From Asaia bogorensis (GTDB taxonomy: Bacteria; Pseudomonadota; Alphaproteobacteria; Acetobacterales; Acetobacteraceae): DNA of 15,183 nucleotides. The position numbers and the translations under genes were made by a program. Below the pieces are notes generated by a model that worked only from the letters and a program-made list of their open reading frames with translations, was not told the DNA's origin and made no database searches. The stretch covers positions 1 to 15,183 of the forward strand of contig CAMCHA010000010.1 in assembly GCA_945874515.1 (NCBI GenBank). Reading direction: 5' to 3'. This document shows, piece after piece, positions 6,468 to 14,625 of the stretch; the first letter of the stretch is position 1; every line of letters starts with the position of its first letter.

Positions 6468-7439
6468 ATGCAATCCACCTCCGTCGAGGCTGGAGCGAAA
6501 GCCGTACCGCATTTCGCGGTGGGGCTGGATGCACCCGATCTGCGTCCTTGGCTCGACGGCAATTGCGGCATTCCCGGCGTCTGGTCCTTTACCGCCGCGG
6601 CACCTGGCCCGCATCTGGCGTTGGTCGCGCTGACGCATGGCAATGAAATCGCCGGCGCCATTGTGCTGGCCGAGCTGCTTGCCGGCGGTATCCAGCCGGA
6701 ACGCGGGCGGCTTAGCCTGATCTTTGCCAATACCGATGCCTTCCTGGCCTTTGATCCAGAAAACCCGACCGCAACGCGCTATCTGGAAGAAGATCTGAAC
6801 CGGCTTTGGGGCGAGGATCGGCTGCAAAGCCCGCGCGATTCGCGCGAAATGCGCCGGGTCCGCACCTTGCTGCCGGTCATTCAAAACGTGGATGTGCTGG
6901 TGGATCTGCACTCCATGCTCTGGCCGTCCGATCCGCTGAGTTTGGTGGCTGATACGCCGCAGGCAATCCGGCTTGGGCAATCGCTCGGCACACCGCGCCT
7001 TACAGTGGCTGATCCCGGACATATGGCTGGGCGACGTCTGGTGGATCATGCGCGCTTCACGAAGCCGGGCAGCGCCGCCACAGCCGTGCTCGTGGAAGCG
7101 GGGCAGCATTGGGAAGCGTCAACCGTTGGCGCCATGACGCAAAGCATGCGCCGAGCACTTGGGCTTTGCGGCATTCTTGGCCCTGCCCCGGCGCCCTGGC
7201 CGGAGCCCCCGCTGCTTGCGCGCGTGACGGAAACCGTGACGGCCACATCACATAATTTCATGTTCCTGCGGGAATTTCGCGGCGGGGAGGTCATTCCCGA
7301 TGCCGGCACGGTGATTGCGCAAGATGGCGCGCAAGAAATTCGCACGCCGCATGATAATTGCCTGCTGGTCATGCCAACCCCGATCGCACCGCGCGGACAT
7401 ACGGCAGTGCGGTTGGCGCGGTTTGAGGCAACCCCTTAG
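6468..7439 (+). CDS. Aspartoacylase / succinylglutamate desuccinylase-family zinc hydrolase
   Basis: 323 residues, M14-like carboxypeptidase fold of the AspA/AstE group, which cleaves N-acyl amino acids. Zinc ligands are visible: His57 and Glu60 in 'THGNE' and His148 in 'DLHS'; Glu210 in 'LVEAGQH' is the likely catalytic acid/base. 'EEDLNRLWG' (107-115) supplies the Asn-Arg pair that binds the substrate carboxylate in this family. The C-terminal part (about 245-320) forms the usual beta-barrel-like extension. The exact acyl group is not predictable; the gene is not in an arginine succinyltransferase operon, so a strict AstE role is unlikely. The start at 6468 has only GGGG directly adjacent and GAGGGG 13 bases upstream. 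It is divergent from the M81 peptidase and 68 bases before the FAH-family gene, suggesting a hydrolytic catabolic locus. Confidence 0.88.
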   Translation: MQSTSVEAGAKAVPHFAVGLDAPDLRPWLDGNCGIPGVWSFTAAAPGPHLALVALTHGNEIAGAIVLAELLAGGIQPERGRLSLIFANTDAFLAFDPENPTATRYLEEDLNRLWGEDRLQSPRDSREMRRVRTLLPVIQNVDVLVDLHSMLWPSDPLSLVADTPQAIRLGQSLGTPRLTVADPGHMAGRRLVDHARFTKPGSAATAVLVEAGQHWEASTVGAMTQSMRRALGLCGILGPAPAPWPEPPLLARVTETVTATSHNFMFLREFRGGEVIPDAGTVIAQDGAQEIRTPHDNCLLVMPTPIAPRGHTAVRLARFEATP

Positions 7440-7507
7440 CCTAAAGGGCTTGCGCGAAAGGCCGGGCCGCGCTTGCCTGCCCGCCTCGCTCAATATGGGG
7501 AAACCAG

Positions 7508-8398
7508 ATGCCTGCCTTGAACCTGATCACCTTTGCCGATGCGGCCGGAAGCCGCGCGGGCGTGCTGCTTTCGGGCGGGCGCGTGCTTGACCTGGCCGTC
7601 GCGATGCCGCCGGCGCGTGACATGCTGGCCGTGATTGATGGCGGCGCGCCGATGCTGGCCGCGATTCGCGCCCTTGCCGCCAATCCGCCCGCCAATGCGC
7701 TGCTGGCGCTGGCGAATGTGGCGCTGCAAGCCCCAATCCCGAAGCCGCGCCGCAACGTGTTTTGCGTCGGGCGCAATTACATGGATCACGTCGCGGAAGG
7801 CGACCGTACGCGCGGCATTACGCAAAGCGAAGTGCCGAAATACCCGCAATTCTTCACCAAGGCCGCCGATTGCGTGATTGCCCCCGGTGCCAATGTGCCA
7901 ACGCATGAGGGTGTGACCAAATGGCTCGACTACGAAGTTGAACTGGTGGCGATTATCGGCACGGCCGGGCGTGACATCCCTAAGGAAAAAGCGCTGGAGC
8001 ATGTCTATGGCTGGACCATTGGCAATGACGTGACCGGGCGCGATTTGCAGCGCCGCCATGGGCAATGGTTCAAGGGCAAGTCGCTGGATCGTTCCTGCCC
8101 GCTCGGCCCCGTGATTGTGCCGGCCAGTGATTTGAACGCGGCGGATCTGGCGATTGGCCTGAAGCTGAATGGCGAACAGCGCCAAGCAAGCCGCACCAGC
8201 AAGATGATTTTTGATGTGACGGAAATCATTCACCAGCTTTCATCCGGCTCCACCCTGCTGCCTGGCGATGTGATCATGACCGGCACGCCCGAAGGTGTGG
8301 GCTATGCCATGGAACCGCCGCAAACCATGAAGGCGGGCGATGTGATGGAACTGACGATTGAGGGCATCGGCACGCTGACCAATACCATCAGCGACTAA
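7508..8398 (+). CDS. Fumarylacetoacetate hydrolase (FAH)-family protein
   Basis: 296 residues, typical of FAH-family enzymes that hydrolyse or decarboxylate acylpyruvates and related 2-oxo acids with a divalent metal. The N-terminal lobe (1-75) precedes the catalytic domain, which opens with 'VFCVGRNYMDHV' (84-95). Metal ligands are Glu143 and Glu145 in 'DYEVELVAIIG' and Asp174 in 'GNDVTGRD'; 'FKGKSLDRSCPLGP' (188-201) and 'TGTPEGVG' are the usual substrate-side loops. Members include FAHD1-like acylpyruvases, 2-hydroxyhepta-diene-dioate isomerases and ureidoglycolate-lyase-like proteins; which one this is cannot be settled here. GGGG 7 bases before the ATG is a good ribosome site. It lies downstream of the aspartoacylase-like gene and 7 bases before the deacetylase remnant. 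Confidence 0.92.
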   Translation: MPALNLITFADAAGSRAGVLLSGGRVLDLAVAMPPARDMLAVIDGGAPMLAAIRALAANPPANALLALANVALQAPIPKPRRNVFCVGRNYMDHVAEGDRTRGITQSEVPKYPQFFTKAADCVIAPGANVPTHEGVTKWLDYEVELVAIIGTAGRDIPKEKALEHVYGWTIGNDVTGRDLQRRHGQWFKGKSLDRSCPLGPVIVPASDLNAADLAIGLKLNGEQRQASRTSKMIFDVTEIIHQLSSGSTLLPGDVIMTGTPEGVGYAMEPPQTMKAGDVMELTIEGIGTLTNTISD

Positions 8399-8405
8399 GC
8401 CACCG

Positions 8406-8686
8406 ATGGAGATAAGCCTCAGCTTCGATAATGGACCGCTGCCTGAGGCGACACCCGGGGTGCTTGCGGTGCTCGCGCGCCGACGCATTCCGGCAATGTT
8501 TTTTGTGATTGGAGAAAAACTGCGTGACCCCAAGGCGCGCGCGCTAGTGCAGCAGGCGCGCGATGCGGGGCATGTGATCGGCAATCATAAGCTGACGCAT
8601 GGCGCGCCGATCCGCCGCCCGGCTGCGTGCCACTACGCCGCGGTATCCCCGGGCAGGATTTCGCGCGCTATATCGCCGGCCCCTGA
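8406..8686 (+). pseudogene. Polysaccharide deacetylase remnant (NodB domain cut after motif 2, probable internal deletion)
   Basis: The first 68 residues read as the start of a NodB-type carbohydrate esterase 4 domain: 'ISLSFDNGP' (motif 1, Asp8-Asn9), 'VLARRRIPAMFFVIGEKL', then 'DAGHVIGNHKLTH' (motif 2, His61 and His65). From about base 8610 the same frame turns into Pro/Arg-rich sequence with no deacetylase character, which would run on antisense through the acetyltransferase gene to 8795. Motifs 3 to 5 are missing; a complete enzyme needs roughly 130 or more further residues. In another frame the segment up to TGA at 8684-8686 ends in 'GIPGQDFARYIAGP', which looks like a genuine C-terminus. 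The simplest reading is an internal, frame-changing deletion near the GGCGCGCC palindrome at 8601-8608. The motif-1 Asn in place of the second Asp also weakens metal binding. The start has no strong ribosome site and lies 7 bases after the FAH gene. Confidence 0.7.
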
Positions 8687-9309
8687 ACGGGGCGAGCCGG
8701 CACGCCAGCAACCCGTGCACCTGGGGCGACATCATCAACCACCGCTGCACCGGCACCAACCAGCGCGCCCGCGCCGATCACCACGCCGGGCCTGACTACC
8801 GCACCCGCGCCGATCAGCGCGCCCGCCCCAACCAGCACGCCCCCGGCCAGCACCGCGCCAGGGCCGATATGCGCGGCTTCTTCCACCACGCAATCATGTT
8901 CTACAATCGCCCCGGTATTGATGAGCGCCAAAGCCCCAATCTCCGCCTCCGGCCCGATCACGGCGCGGGCGAGGATGGCCGCGCCGTGAGCTACCCGCGC
9001 GCCATGCCCGATCAGGGCGGCGGGGTGCGCCAGGCTTGGCATGGTAAATCCGGCCGCACGAAGCCGCCCCGCCGCGGCCAGGCGCTGCGCATTATGCCCA
9101 ACCGCCGCATGGGCCAGCGTAATGCCTTGGCTGGCCAGCGCGGCAAGCAGGCTTTCGTCACCCAGCACCGGCAGGCCTAGCACCTGGCTCGCCTTGGGCG
9201 CCGCATCCACGAAGCCCGCTACCTCGTAACTTCCATCCGCCAGCAGCAGATCGGCAATCGCCTTGCCATGCCCACCTGCCCCCAGCAGCAGGATGCGCGG
9301 GCGGGTCAC
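8668..9309 (-). CDS. PglD/NeuD-type acyltransferase (left-handed beta-helix)
   Basis: 213 residues, standard for the NeuD/PglD family, which transfers acetyl from acetyl-CoA to sugars, typically the 4-amino group of UDP-amino-sugars or sialic acids. The N-terminal Rossmann-like part carries 'LLLGAGGHGKAIADLL' (7-22) and the sugar-nucleotide pocket. From residue 95 on, hexapeptide repeats (IGHGAR, IGPEAE, IGPGAV, VGAGAL, IGAGAV) build the beta-helix. The catalytic base is His138 in 'NTGAIVEHD', followed by the 'HIGPGAVLAGGV' acetyl-CoA segment; the end 'VAGVPARPV' is the standard family tail. The start is GTG at 9309, overlapping the TGA of the upstream lipoprotein gene by 4 bases (GTGA), which indicates translational coupling. 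Its 3' end overlaps the remains of the convergent deacetylase. No other surface-sugar gene is nearby, so the sugar acceptor is unknown. Confidence 0.9.
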   Translation of the reverse strand: MTRPRILLLGAGGHGKAIADLLLADGSYEVAGFVDAAPKASQVLGLPVLGDESLLAALASQGITLAHAAVGHNAQRLAAAGRLRAAGFTMPSLAHPAALIGHGARVAHGAAILARAVIGPEAEIGALALINTGAIVEHDCVVEEAAHIGPGAVLAGGVLVGAGALIGAGAVVRPGVVIGAGALVGAGAAVVDDVAPGARVAGVPARPVQGPAI

Positions 9310-10277
9310 GGCGCTGCGCCAGGCCTGGGAAGTTCTGCGGTACGGGGCGGCAGGGCAAGGCCACCTGGCGCGGCATTGGGCTGTTGGGCGCGCTGGCCGG
9401 AAGCGTCGCGCTTCGGCATGCCGCCGGCATTTTCGATCACACGCTGCACCCCGCCGGCTGCCTCGGCCGCTGCGGCAAAGGCAATATCGCCCCAGAAGCG
9501 GTCCAAAAGCCCCGCCGGGATTTCATTCATTTGCAAAACGCGGCCCAAATCCTGCCCATCCCGGCGAGAGACGATCCAAAGGATCTCCACCCTTTGCATG
9601 CCCCGCCCCGTTGGGACGACATTGACGCGCCCATCGGCGGCAAAGCCCGCGCCATCAGCCACATCCTGGGCCAGGATGCCATAATCCCCCAAGGCTTCGC
9701 GCATGCGCGCCGTCAGGCTTTCATTGCCATCGCCAGGGGCACCCCGCACCGGCAGCAGATAAACCCGGGGCGGGCCGGCGGAAGTCAGGGCCGAGGGCGC
9801 CGAGGATTTGCGCGCGGCTTCGGCCCGCAGCAGCAAATCCGCCGCGCGGCGGGAAGCATCATTGGCGACGTCACTAAGCATGGCCGTCGTCGGGCGAGAC
9901 CAATCTCGGGCGGGGATGGCGCTGCCTTCGGCGACGCCTTGCGGGGCGCCATCGGGGTCGAACAGGGCGTAGCGGGGCACCACGCGGTTGCCTTCAAGGC
10001 GCATATCCACGGAAAGGCGCCAATCCAGCGGCAGGGGGTCTTCCGCCACCGCCGGGACCTCTCGCCGCAGCAGGGCCTGGGCGATGGCGCTGGCAAAGGC
10101 CTCCGATTCGGTGCCGCTCAGCATTGCTGCGTCAGGGACTGGTACCGCCACGCGATAGGGGGGCGGCGCCACCAGGCGGCCCGCCATGCCGCCCGGATTG
10201 CCACGGAAGGGCTGGGGCAAATCGCCGCAGGCCGCGAGCGCCAATAGCGCCAAACCAGCGAGGAAGCGGCGCTTCAT
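9306..10277 (-). CDS. Conserved outer-membrane-type lipoprotein of unknown function
   Basis: 323 residues from the ATG at 10277. A lipoprotein signal is clear: MKRRFL, hydrophobic core, 'LLALAAC' with Cys17. A longer reading from 10358 has no export signal at its start and is less likely. After the anchor come two regions: residues about 30-150 with a 'PYRVAVPVPDA...TESEAFASAIAQALL' opening, and about 170-285 with 'VYLLPVRGAPGDGNESLTARM' followed by 'RVEILWIVSRRDGQDLGRVLQMNE' and a helical 'DRFWGDIAFAAAAEAAGGV' end. This second part resembles a domain found in uncharacterised alphaproteobacterial lipoproteins, with a TolB/LpoB-like flavour (a weak resemblance). The tail is Pro/Ala-rich and probably disordered. 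It overlaps a 22-residue ORF upstream (ATGA) and the acetyltransferase downstream (GTGA), so three reading frames may be translated in sequence. Confidence 0.8.
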   Translation of the reverse strand: MKRRFLAGLALLALAACGDLPQPFRGNPGGMAGRLVAPPPYRVAVPVPDAAMLSGTESEAFASAIAQALLRREVPAVAEDPLPLDWRLSVDMRLEGNRVVPRYALFDPDGAPQGVAEGSAIPARDWSRPTTAMLSDVANDASRRAADLLLRAEAARKSSAPSALTSAGPPRVYLLPVRGAPGDGNESLTARMREALGDYGILAQDVADGAGFAADGRVNVVPTGRGMQRVEILWIVSRRDGQDLGRVLQMNEIPAGLLDRFWGDIAFAAAAEAAGGVQRVIENAGGMPKRDASGQRAQQPNAAPGGLALPPRTAELPRPGAAP

Positions 10278-10342
10278 AGGATGACGCAGGTGGCAAGCAG
10301 CGTCAGGAAGCTGAGGACCAGGAACATCATGAGGTAAGGCAT
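10274..10342 (-). CDS. Putative 22-residue membrane micro-ORF
   Basis: ATG at 10342 opens a 22-codon frame that ends in TGA overlapping the ATG of the lipoprotein gene by 4 bases (ATGA). The peptide is almost wholly hydrophobic: it starts [14 protein letters not shown] and continues with Leu, Ala, Thr, Cys, Val and Ile, one membrane span with no charged residue. AAGG lies about 4 bases upstream, a weak and close ribosome site. It could be a small membrane protein, a leader that passes ribosomes to the lipoprotein start, or chance. The coupling geometry and composition are seen; the function is not. Confidence 0.4.
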   Translation of the reverse strand: MPYLMMFLVLSFLTLLATCVIL

Positions 10343-10456
10343 GGGCCTTACATGCCACGGGTGGGGCAGCGCGGGAAGATCAGGGCCGATTTCCCCGGGG
10401 CGGTTTATGTTCTAATCAGGTCCCTGTTTCCCTTTCCGCATTGGCCTTCGCTTGAC

Positions 10457-13063
10457 ATGAACGATACCCCCGCAGCGACCGAAAAAGCCGCGCCGCGTTA
10501 CGATTTCCACTCAGCCGAGCCACGCTGGCAGCAGGCGTGGCAGGATCGCACCTGCTTTGTGGTGCCAGATGTGCCGCCGCAGGGCGCGCAGAAATATTAC
10601 GTGCTGGAGATGTTCCCCTACCCCAGCGGCAAGATCCATATGGGCCATGTGCGCAATTATACGCTGGGTGATGTGGTGGCGCGCTACAAGCGGGCGCGCG
10701 GGCATTTGGTGATGCACCCCATGGGCTGGGATGCCTTTGGCTTGCCGGCGGAAAACGCGGCGCGCGAACGCGGCGTCCATCCCGCCAAATGGACCTATGA
10801 CAATATCGCCAATATGCGCGCGGAATTGCAGCGCATGGGGCTATCGCTGGATTGGGCGCGGGAATTCGCGACTTGCGATGTGGAATATTACGGGCGCCAG
10901 CAGAAATTGCTGCTGGATTTCTGGCGCGCCGGCCTGGTGGAGCGCAAGGAAAGCTGGGTGAACTGGGACCCGGTGGATGGCACGGTGCTCGCCAATGAAC
11001 AGGTGATTGATGGCCGTGGCTGGCGGTCTGGTGCGCTGGTTGAGAAAAAGCAGCTTAGCCAATGGTTCTTGAGCATCACGAAATTTGCGCCGGATTTGCT
11101 GGAGGCGCTCGGCAGGCTGGATCGCTGGCCGGAACGCGTGAAGCTGATGCAATCCAATTGGATCGGGCGGAGTGAAGGGGCGCGGGTGAAATTTGCGCTA
11201 ACTCAGGCTGCGGGCGATCTTTCCGACGTTGAAGTTTTTACGACTAGGCCCGACACATTGTTCGGCATGTCCTTCCTGGCGGTGGCGGCTGAACACCCGC
11301 TCGCCGCTGCTGCCGGGGCGCGCGATGCCAAGGCAGCCGAGTTCATCGCTGAATGCCGCCGCATGGGCACATCGGAAGCCGCGATCGAACAGGCAGAAAA
11401 GCGCGGCTTCGATACGGGCTTTCGGGTAAAACACCCCTTCAATGGGCGCGAATACCCAGTATGGATCGCGAATTTCGTGCTGATGGAATATGGCACGGGT
11501 GCCATTTTTGGCTGCCCCGCGCATGACCAACGCGACCTTGATTTTGCGCGCAAATATGCGCTTTCCGTGACCCAGGTGGTGCTGCCGCCGGGCGCGGATG
11601 CTGCAAGCTTTTCGGTGGGCGATGTTGCGCATACCGAAGATGGTGTCGCGTATAATTCGGGCTTCCTTGATGGGCTTGGTGTTGCTGCGGCGAAGCGCCG
11701 CGTGATTGATGAATTGGAAAAGCTCAGCGCCGGTCAGGGTATTGTGAATTGGCGCTTGCGCGATTGGGGTGTTTCGCGCCAGCGCTATTGGGGCTGCCCC
11801 ATCCCCTTCATCCATTGCGATGATTGCGGCGTGGTGCCGGTGCCGAATGATCAGCTTCCGGTTCGCCTACCGGAAGATGTGGATTTTGCGAAGCCCGGCA
11901 ACCCTTTGGATAATCATCCAAGTTGGAAGCATGTGGCCTGCCCAAAATGCAGCAAGCCCGCGCGGCGGGAGACGGATACCTGCGACACTTTCGTTGACTC
12001 ATCCTGGTATTACGCGCGCTTCTGCTCGCCCCGTGCGGCAGAACCAGTGATCAAAGGCGCCGTGGATGGCTGGCTGCCGGTTGATCAATATATTGGCGGC
12101 ATTGAACACGCGATTTTGCATTTGCTCTATTCGCGCTTCTTCTCTCGCGCCATGAAGGAAACCGGCCATCTTTCCGTGGATGAACCCTTCGCCGGGCTGT
12201 TCACGCAAGGCATGGTCCAGCATGAAAGCTATAAGGGTGCGGATGGCCGCTGGCTTTATCCGGAAGAAGTTGACTTCGCCATTGGCGCCGATGGCACGCG
12301 TAGCGCCACCGTGAAGGGCGGCACCGAAGCCGTGACGATTGGCCGGGTTGAGGCCATGTCAAAATCCAAGCGCAATACGGTGGACCCCGGCGCGATCATC
12401 GCCAAATACGGTGCCGATACGGCGCGCTGGTTCATCCTTTCCGACAATCCGCCAGAGCGCGATATGGAATGGACGGAATCGGGCGTGGCCGGCGCTTATC
12501 GCTTCACGCAGCGCGTATTTCGCATTGTGGAAGCGACCCTGCCCAGCCTGCCGCCTGCCGGCACCGCGCCGGAAGAAGCCGGCAAGGCTTTGCGGCGCGC
12601 GACGCATCGCGCCATTGCAACCGTGACCGAGGCTTTGGAGACCTTCGCCTTTAATGTCGCGGTCGCCCGGCTTTATGAATTCGCCAATGCCATTGAAGCG
12701 GCGAAGGATGCGCCAGGTGGCGCGCGGCGCGAAGCGCTCGAGGCGCTGGCACGACTTTCCGCACCGATGATGCCGCATTTGGCCGAGGAGGTTTGGTCCC
12801 TGCTGCGGCCCAGTGACACATCGCTGGTTGCGGAACTGCCTTGGCCGGAGCCAGATGCTGCCCTGCTGGTGGCGGAAAGCATCACGCTTGCTGTGCAGGT
12901 TTTAGGCAAGCTCCGCGCCACCATCGAAGTGCCGGTGGGTTCCAGCGAAGAAGCGATCTTTGCCGCCGCCGAGGCTGAGGAAAATGTGCGGCGTGCGCTT
13001 GGCGACAAGCCGATCAGGAAGCGCATCCATGTGCCGGGACGGGTGGTGAATTTTGTCATCTAG
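10457..13063 (+). CDS. leuS: Leucyl-tRNA synthetase
   Basis: 868 residues, close to the 860 of E. coli LeuRS. It charges tRNA-Leu with leucine in the cytoplasm using ATP. Class I signatures are present: HMGH (61-64) in '[18 protein letters not shown]' and MSKS (634-637) in '[10 protein letters not shown]'; the first Lys of the usual KMSKS is Ala here. The CP1 editing domain shows 'TTRPDTLFG' (262-270) and 'GCPAHDQRD' (352-360) with the universal editing Asp357. A Cys-rich zinc segment includes 'CDDCG' and 'CPKC', followed by '[13 protein letters not shown]'. The anticodon-binding part and the short LeuRS C-terminal domain end in '[15 protein letters not shown]'. I chose ATG 10457 ([10 protein letters not shown]), since a longer reading from 10352 adds no LeuRS-like sequence; there is no clear Shine-Dalgarno. 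First gene of leuS-lptE-holA. Confidence 0.98.
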   Translation: MNDTPAATEKAAPRYDFHSAEPRWQQAWQDRTCFVVPDVPPQGAQKYYVLEMFPYPSGKIHMGHVRNYTLGDVVARYKRARGHLVMHPMGWDAFGLPAENAARERGVHPAKWTYDNIANMRAELQRMGLSLDWAREFATCDVEYYGRQQKLLLDFWRAGLVERKESWVNWDPVDGTVLANEQVIDGRGWRSGALVEKKQLSQWFLSITKFAPDLLEALGRLDRWPERVKLMQSNWIGRSEGARVKFALTQAAGDLSDVEVFTTRPDTLFGMSFLAVAAEHPLAAAAGARDAKAAEFIAECRRMGTSEAAIEQAEKRGFDTGFRVKHPFNGREYPVWIANFVLMEYGTGAIFGCPAHDQRDLDFARKYALSVTQVVLPPGADAASFSVGDVAHTEDGVAYNSGFLDGLGVAAAKRRVIDELEKLSAGQGIVNWRLRDWGVSRQRYWGCPIPFIHCDDCGVVPVPNDQLPVRLPEDVDFAKPGNPLDNHPSWKHVACPKCSKPARRETDTCDTFVDSSWYYARFCSPRAAEPVIKGAVDGWLPVDQYIGGIEHAILHLLYSRFFSRAMKETGHLSVDEPFAGLFTQGMVQHESYKGADGRWLYPEEVDFAIGADGTRSATVKGGTEAVTIGRVEAMSKSKRNTVDPGAIIAKYGADTARWFILSDNPPERDMEWTESGVAGAYRFTQRVFRIVEATLPSLPPAGTAPEEAGKALRRATHRAIATVTEALETFAFNVAVARLYEFANAIEAAKDAPGGARREALEALARLSAPMMPHLAEEVWSLLRPSDTSLVAELPWPEPDAALLVAESITLAVQVLGKLRATIEVPVGSSEEAIFAAAEAEENVRRALGDKPIRKRIHVPGRVVNFVI

Positions 13064-13589
13064 ACGCACCATCATCGCGCTTAGCCTGCCGCTATTGGCG
13101 GCGGGCTGTGGCTTTCGGCCCATGCATGGCCGAAGCGGCCTGCGCGAAGATGCTCAGGTGTCAGACGCGCTCGCAGGCGTGAAGGTTGGGCTGATCACTG
13201 AACGCCAAGGGCAATTGATGCGTCGGCGGCTGGAAGAAGGCCTGGCCCCCGCAGCGCGCGGCACTGTCACCGCAAAATATGATCTGCGTGTCGGCCTTGG
13301 TTACGGCGTGGAACTGCAAGGCTTTCGCCGCGATGGTGCCCCCAGCCGCGTGCGCTTCAGCGCAACTGCCACTTGGTTCCTGTTTGATGTCGGCGCGCCG
13401 CCGCGCGAAATCACGCGCGGCACCGAACGCGCCTTTGACGCCTATGACATTCCGGAAAACCAGTTCTTCGCCGCCGATGTGGCGCGGGAGACGATGGAGC
13501 GCCAATTGATCGAGCAATTGGCGCAACAGATCCTGGAAAGGCTCGCCATGCAGTTCCGGCGTGCGGCGCAAGGCGCGGCACCGGCCTGA
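13053..13589 (+). CDS. lptE: LPS-assembly lipoprotein LptE
   Basis: 178 residues, normal for LptE. LptE is an outer-membrane lipoprotein that plugs the LptD barrel and helps deliver lipopolysaccharide to the cell surface. The signal is short: Arg4-Arg5, a hydrophobic run, 'LLAAGC' with Cys19, then 'GFRPMHG', the classic 'CGFxP' start of mature LptE. The body has the alternating beta pattern of the family ('[15 protein letters not shown]', '[13 protein letters not shown]') and a C-terminal helix rich in Gln/Glu/Arg ('[20 protein letters not shown]'). Start is a TTG at 13053, 11 bases inside the end of leuS; GGTGG lies about 8 bases upstream and no ATG or GTG gives the signal peptide. Its stop is 2 bases before the holA start. 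Translational coupling through the operon is likely. Confidence 0.93.
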   Translation: MSSRRTIIALSLPLLAAGCGFRPMHGRSGLREDAQVSDALAGVKVGLITERQGQLMRRRLEEGLAPAARGTVTAKYDLRVGLGYGVELQGFRRDGAPSRVRFSATATWFLFDVGAPPREITRGTERAFDAYDIPENQFFAADVARETMERQLIEQLAQQILERLAMQFRRAAQGAAPA

Positions 13590-13591
13590 TC

Positions 13592-14617
13592 ATGGCCAAG
13601 ATTGATGCGCGGCGCATTGCTGGCTTTCTTGCCGATCCTCCGGCAAATGCGAAGGTTGTGCTGATTTATGGTGATGATCTGGGGCTGGTGCGCGAAAGGG
13701 CGGACCAGTTGATGCGCGCCGTGGTGGGCGATGATCCTTTTGGCCTGGTGGATGTGCCGCGCGAAGCCGCAAGCCGCGATGCCAGCGTGCTGGCCGGTGA
13801 GGCCGCGCAATCGGCCTTGACCGGCGGGCGGCGCCTGGTGCGCGTGCGCGATGCCACCGATGGCTTGGCCAATGCTGCCAAGGCTGCGCTGGCCGGTCCT
13901 GGCCCTGGGCTGGTGCTGTTGGAAGCGGGTGCGCTTGCCGGGAATAAGGGCCTGCGCCCTGCTTTGGAACGCGCCAATGACGCGGCCGCGGTGATTGCCT
14001 GCTACCCCGAAACCGGCGCGGAGCTGGAAGCGAGCCTTGGGCGCATGCTGAAGGAACGCGGTGTTGCGGCGGATAGCGGCGCAGTTTCCTTCATGGCCGC
14101 GCGGCTTGGCGAAAACCGCCTGCAAATTCGCCAGGAAGTGGAGAAATTGGCGCTTTACGTGGGCCCCGCCAAGCGTGTGACAGAAGAAAACGCGATTGCC
14201 TGCATCGCCGAGGGTTCAACGCTTGACCTTGACCAGGCGCTGCTCGCAGCCACGGCGGGCGATGCCGCGCTTACGGATCGCGCCTTGGATCAGGCCTTTG
14301 CGGAAGGTGCCGCCGCGGTGCAGGTGGTGCGCGCCGCGTTGCGCCATGTGCAACGGCTGCATCTGGCCGCGCTTTCCGTGGCGAAGGGCTCAAGCCCCGG
14401 TGATGCACTGTCTTCCCTGCGACCACCAGTGTTTTTCAAGGCTCGTCCGGCTTTCGAAAGGGCGATCAGGCTCTGGCCCGCGCCGGCGCTGGCCGCAGCC
14501 GGTGATGCGCTGCTGGAAGCGGAACGCCACACCAAAACAACCGGCTTGCCGGATGTGGCGATTGCCCGCGCCGCGGTGATGGCGTTGGCGCGGGAAGCGG
14601 TGATGCGGCGGCGTTAA
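13592..14617 (+). CDS. holA: DNA polymerase III subunit delta
   Basis: 341 residues, the expected size for HolA. The delta subunit is the wrench of the clamp-loader: it binds and opens the beta sliding clamp during chromosome replication. The N-terminal AAA+-like domain begins 'KVVLIYGDDLGLVRERAD' (21-38) and continues with 'ALTGGRRLVRVRDATD' (75-90), both characteristic of delta; the Walker A Gly-Lys is absent, as is normal for this subunit. The middle lid and C-terminal collar domain contain 'RHVQRLHLAAL' and 'LRPPVFFKARPAFERAI', also family hallmarks. The ATG follows the lptE stop by 2 bases (TGATCATGG), the same junction sequence as the GGT/aminotransferase pair. It ends 8 bases from the convergent cupin gene. 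Third gene of the leuS-lptE-holA run. Confidence 0.95.
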   Translation: MAKIDARRIAGFLADPPANAKVVLIYGDDLGLVRERADQLMRAVVGDDPFGLVDVPREAASRDASVLAGEAAQSALTGGRRLVRVRDATDGLANAAKAALAGPGPGLVLLEAGALAGNKGLRPALERANDAAAVIACYPETGAELEASLGRMLKERGVAADSGAVSFMAARLGENRLQIRQEVEKLALYVGPAKRVTEENAIACIAEGSTLDLDQALLAATAGDAALTDRALDQAFAEGAAAVQVVRAALRHVQRLHLAALSVAKGSSPGDALSSLRPPVFFKARPAFERAIRLWPAPALAAAGDALLEAERHTKTTGLPDVAIARAAVMALAREAVMRRR

Positions 14618-14625
14618 ATCAGGCA

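Noticed and set aside
6300..7109. Minus-strand 269-codon frame through the divergent region and aspartoacylase-like gene
   Set aside because: It would cover the M81 start, the AT-rich control region and a gene with intact zinc-ligand motifs; its own sequence has no domain signature.
7440..7507. GC-rich imperfect hairpins between the aspartoacylase-like and FAH genes
   Set aside because: Arms are short and mismatched and no T-run follows; not enough for a terminator call.
7490..8233. Minus-strand 247-codon frame opposite the FAH-family gene
   Set aside because: His/Arg/Gln-rich shadow with no family resemblance; the opposite strand encodes an intact FAH catalytic domain.
8599..9180. Plus-strand 193-codon frame with Arg/Asp/His repeats (RARAD, TRADQ, RARPNQ)
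   Set aside because: The periodic pattern is the antisense image of the hexapeptide repeats of the acetyltransferase, not a separate repeat protein.
9384..10247. Plus-strand 287-codon frame opposite the lipoprotein
   Set aside because: No signal, domain or ribosome site; composition is that of antisense GC-rich sequence.
10352..10456. Upstream extension of LeuRS by 35 residues, including a hydrophobic stretch
   Set aside because: No LeuRS homology before [10 protein letters not shown]; the total from 10457 already matches family length, and this stretch is better explained as the divergent upstream region.
13587..13595. TGATCATGG, containing a TGATCA palindrome, as a possible recombination or binding site
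   Set aside because: It is simply a stop-to-start junction; kept only as a note on reinitiation in the coupling finding.
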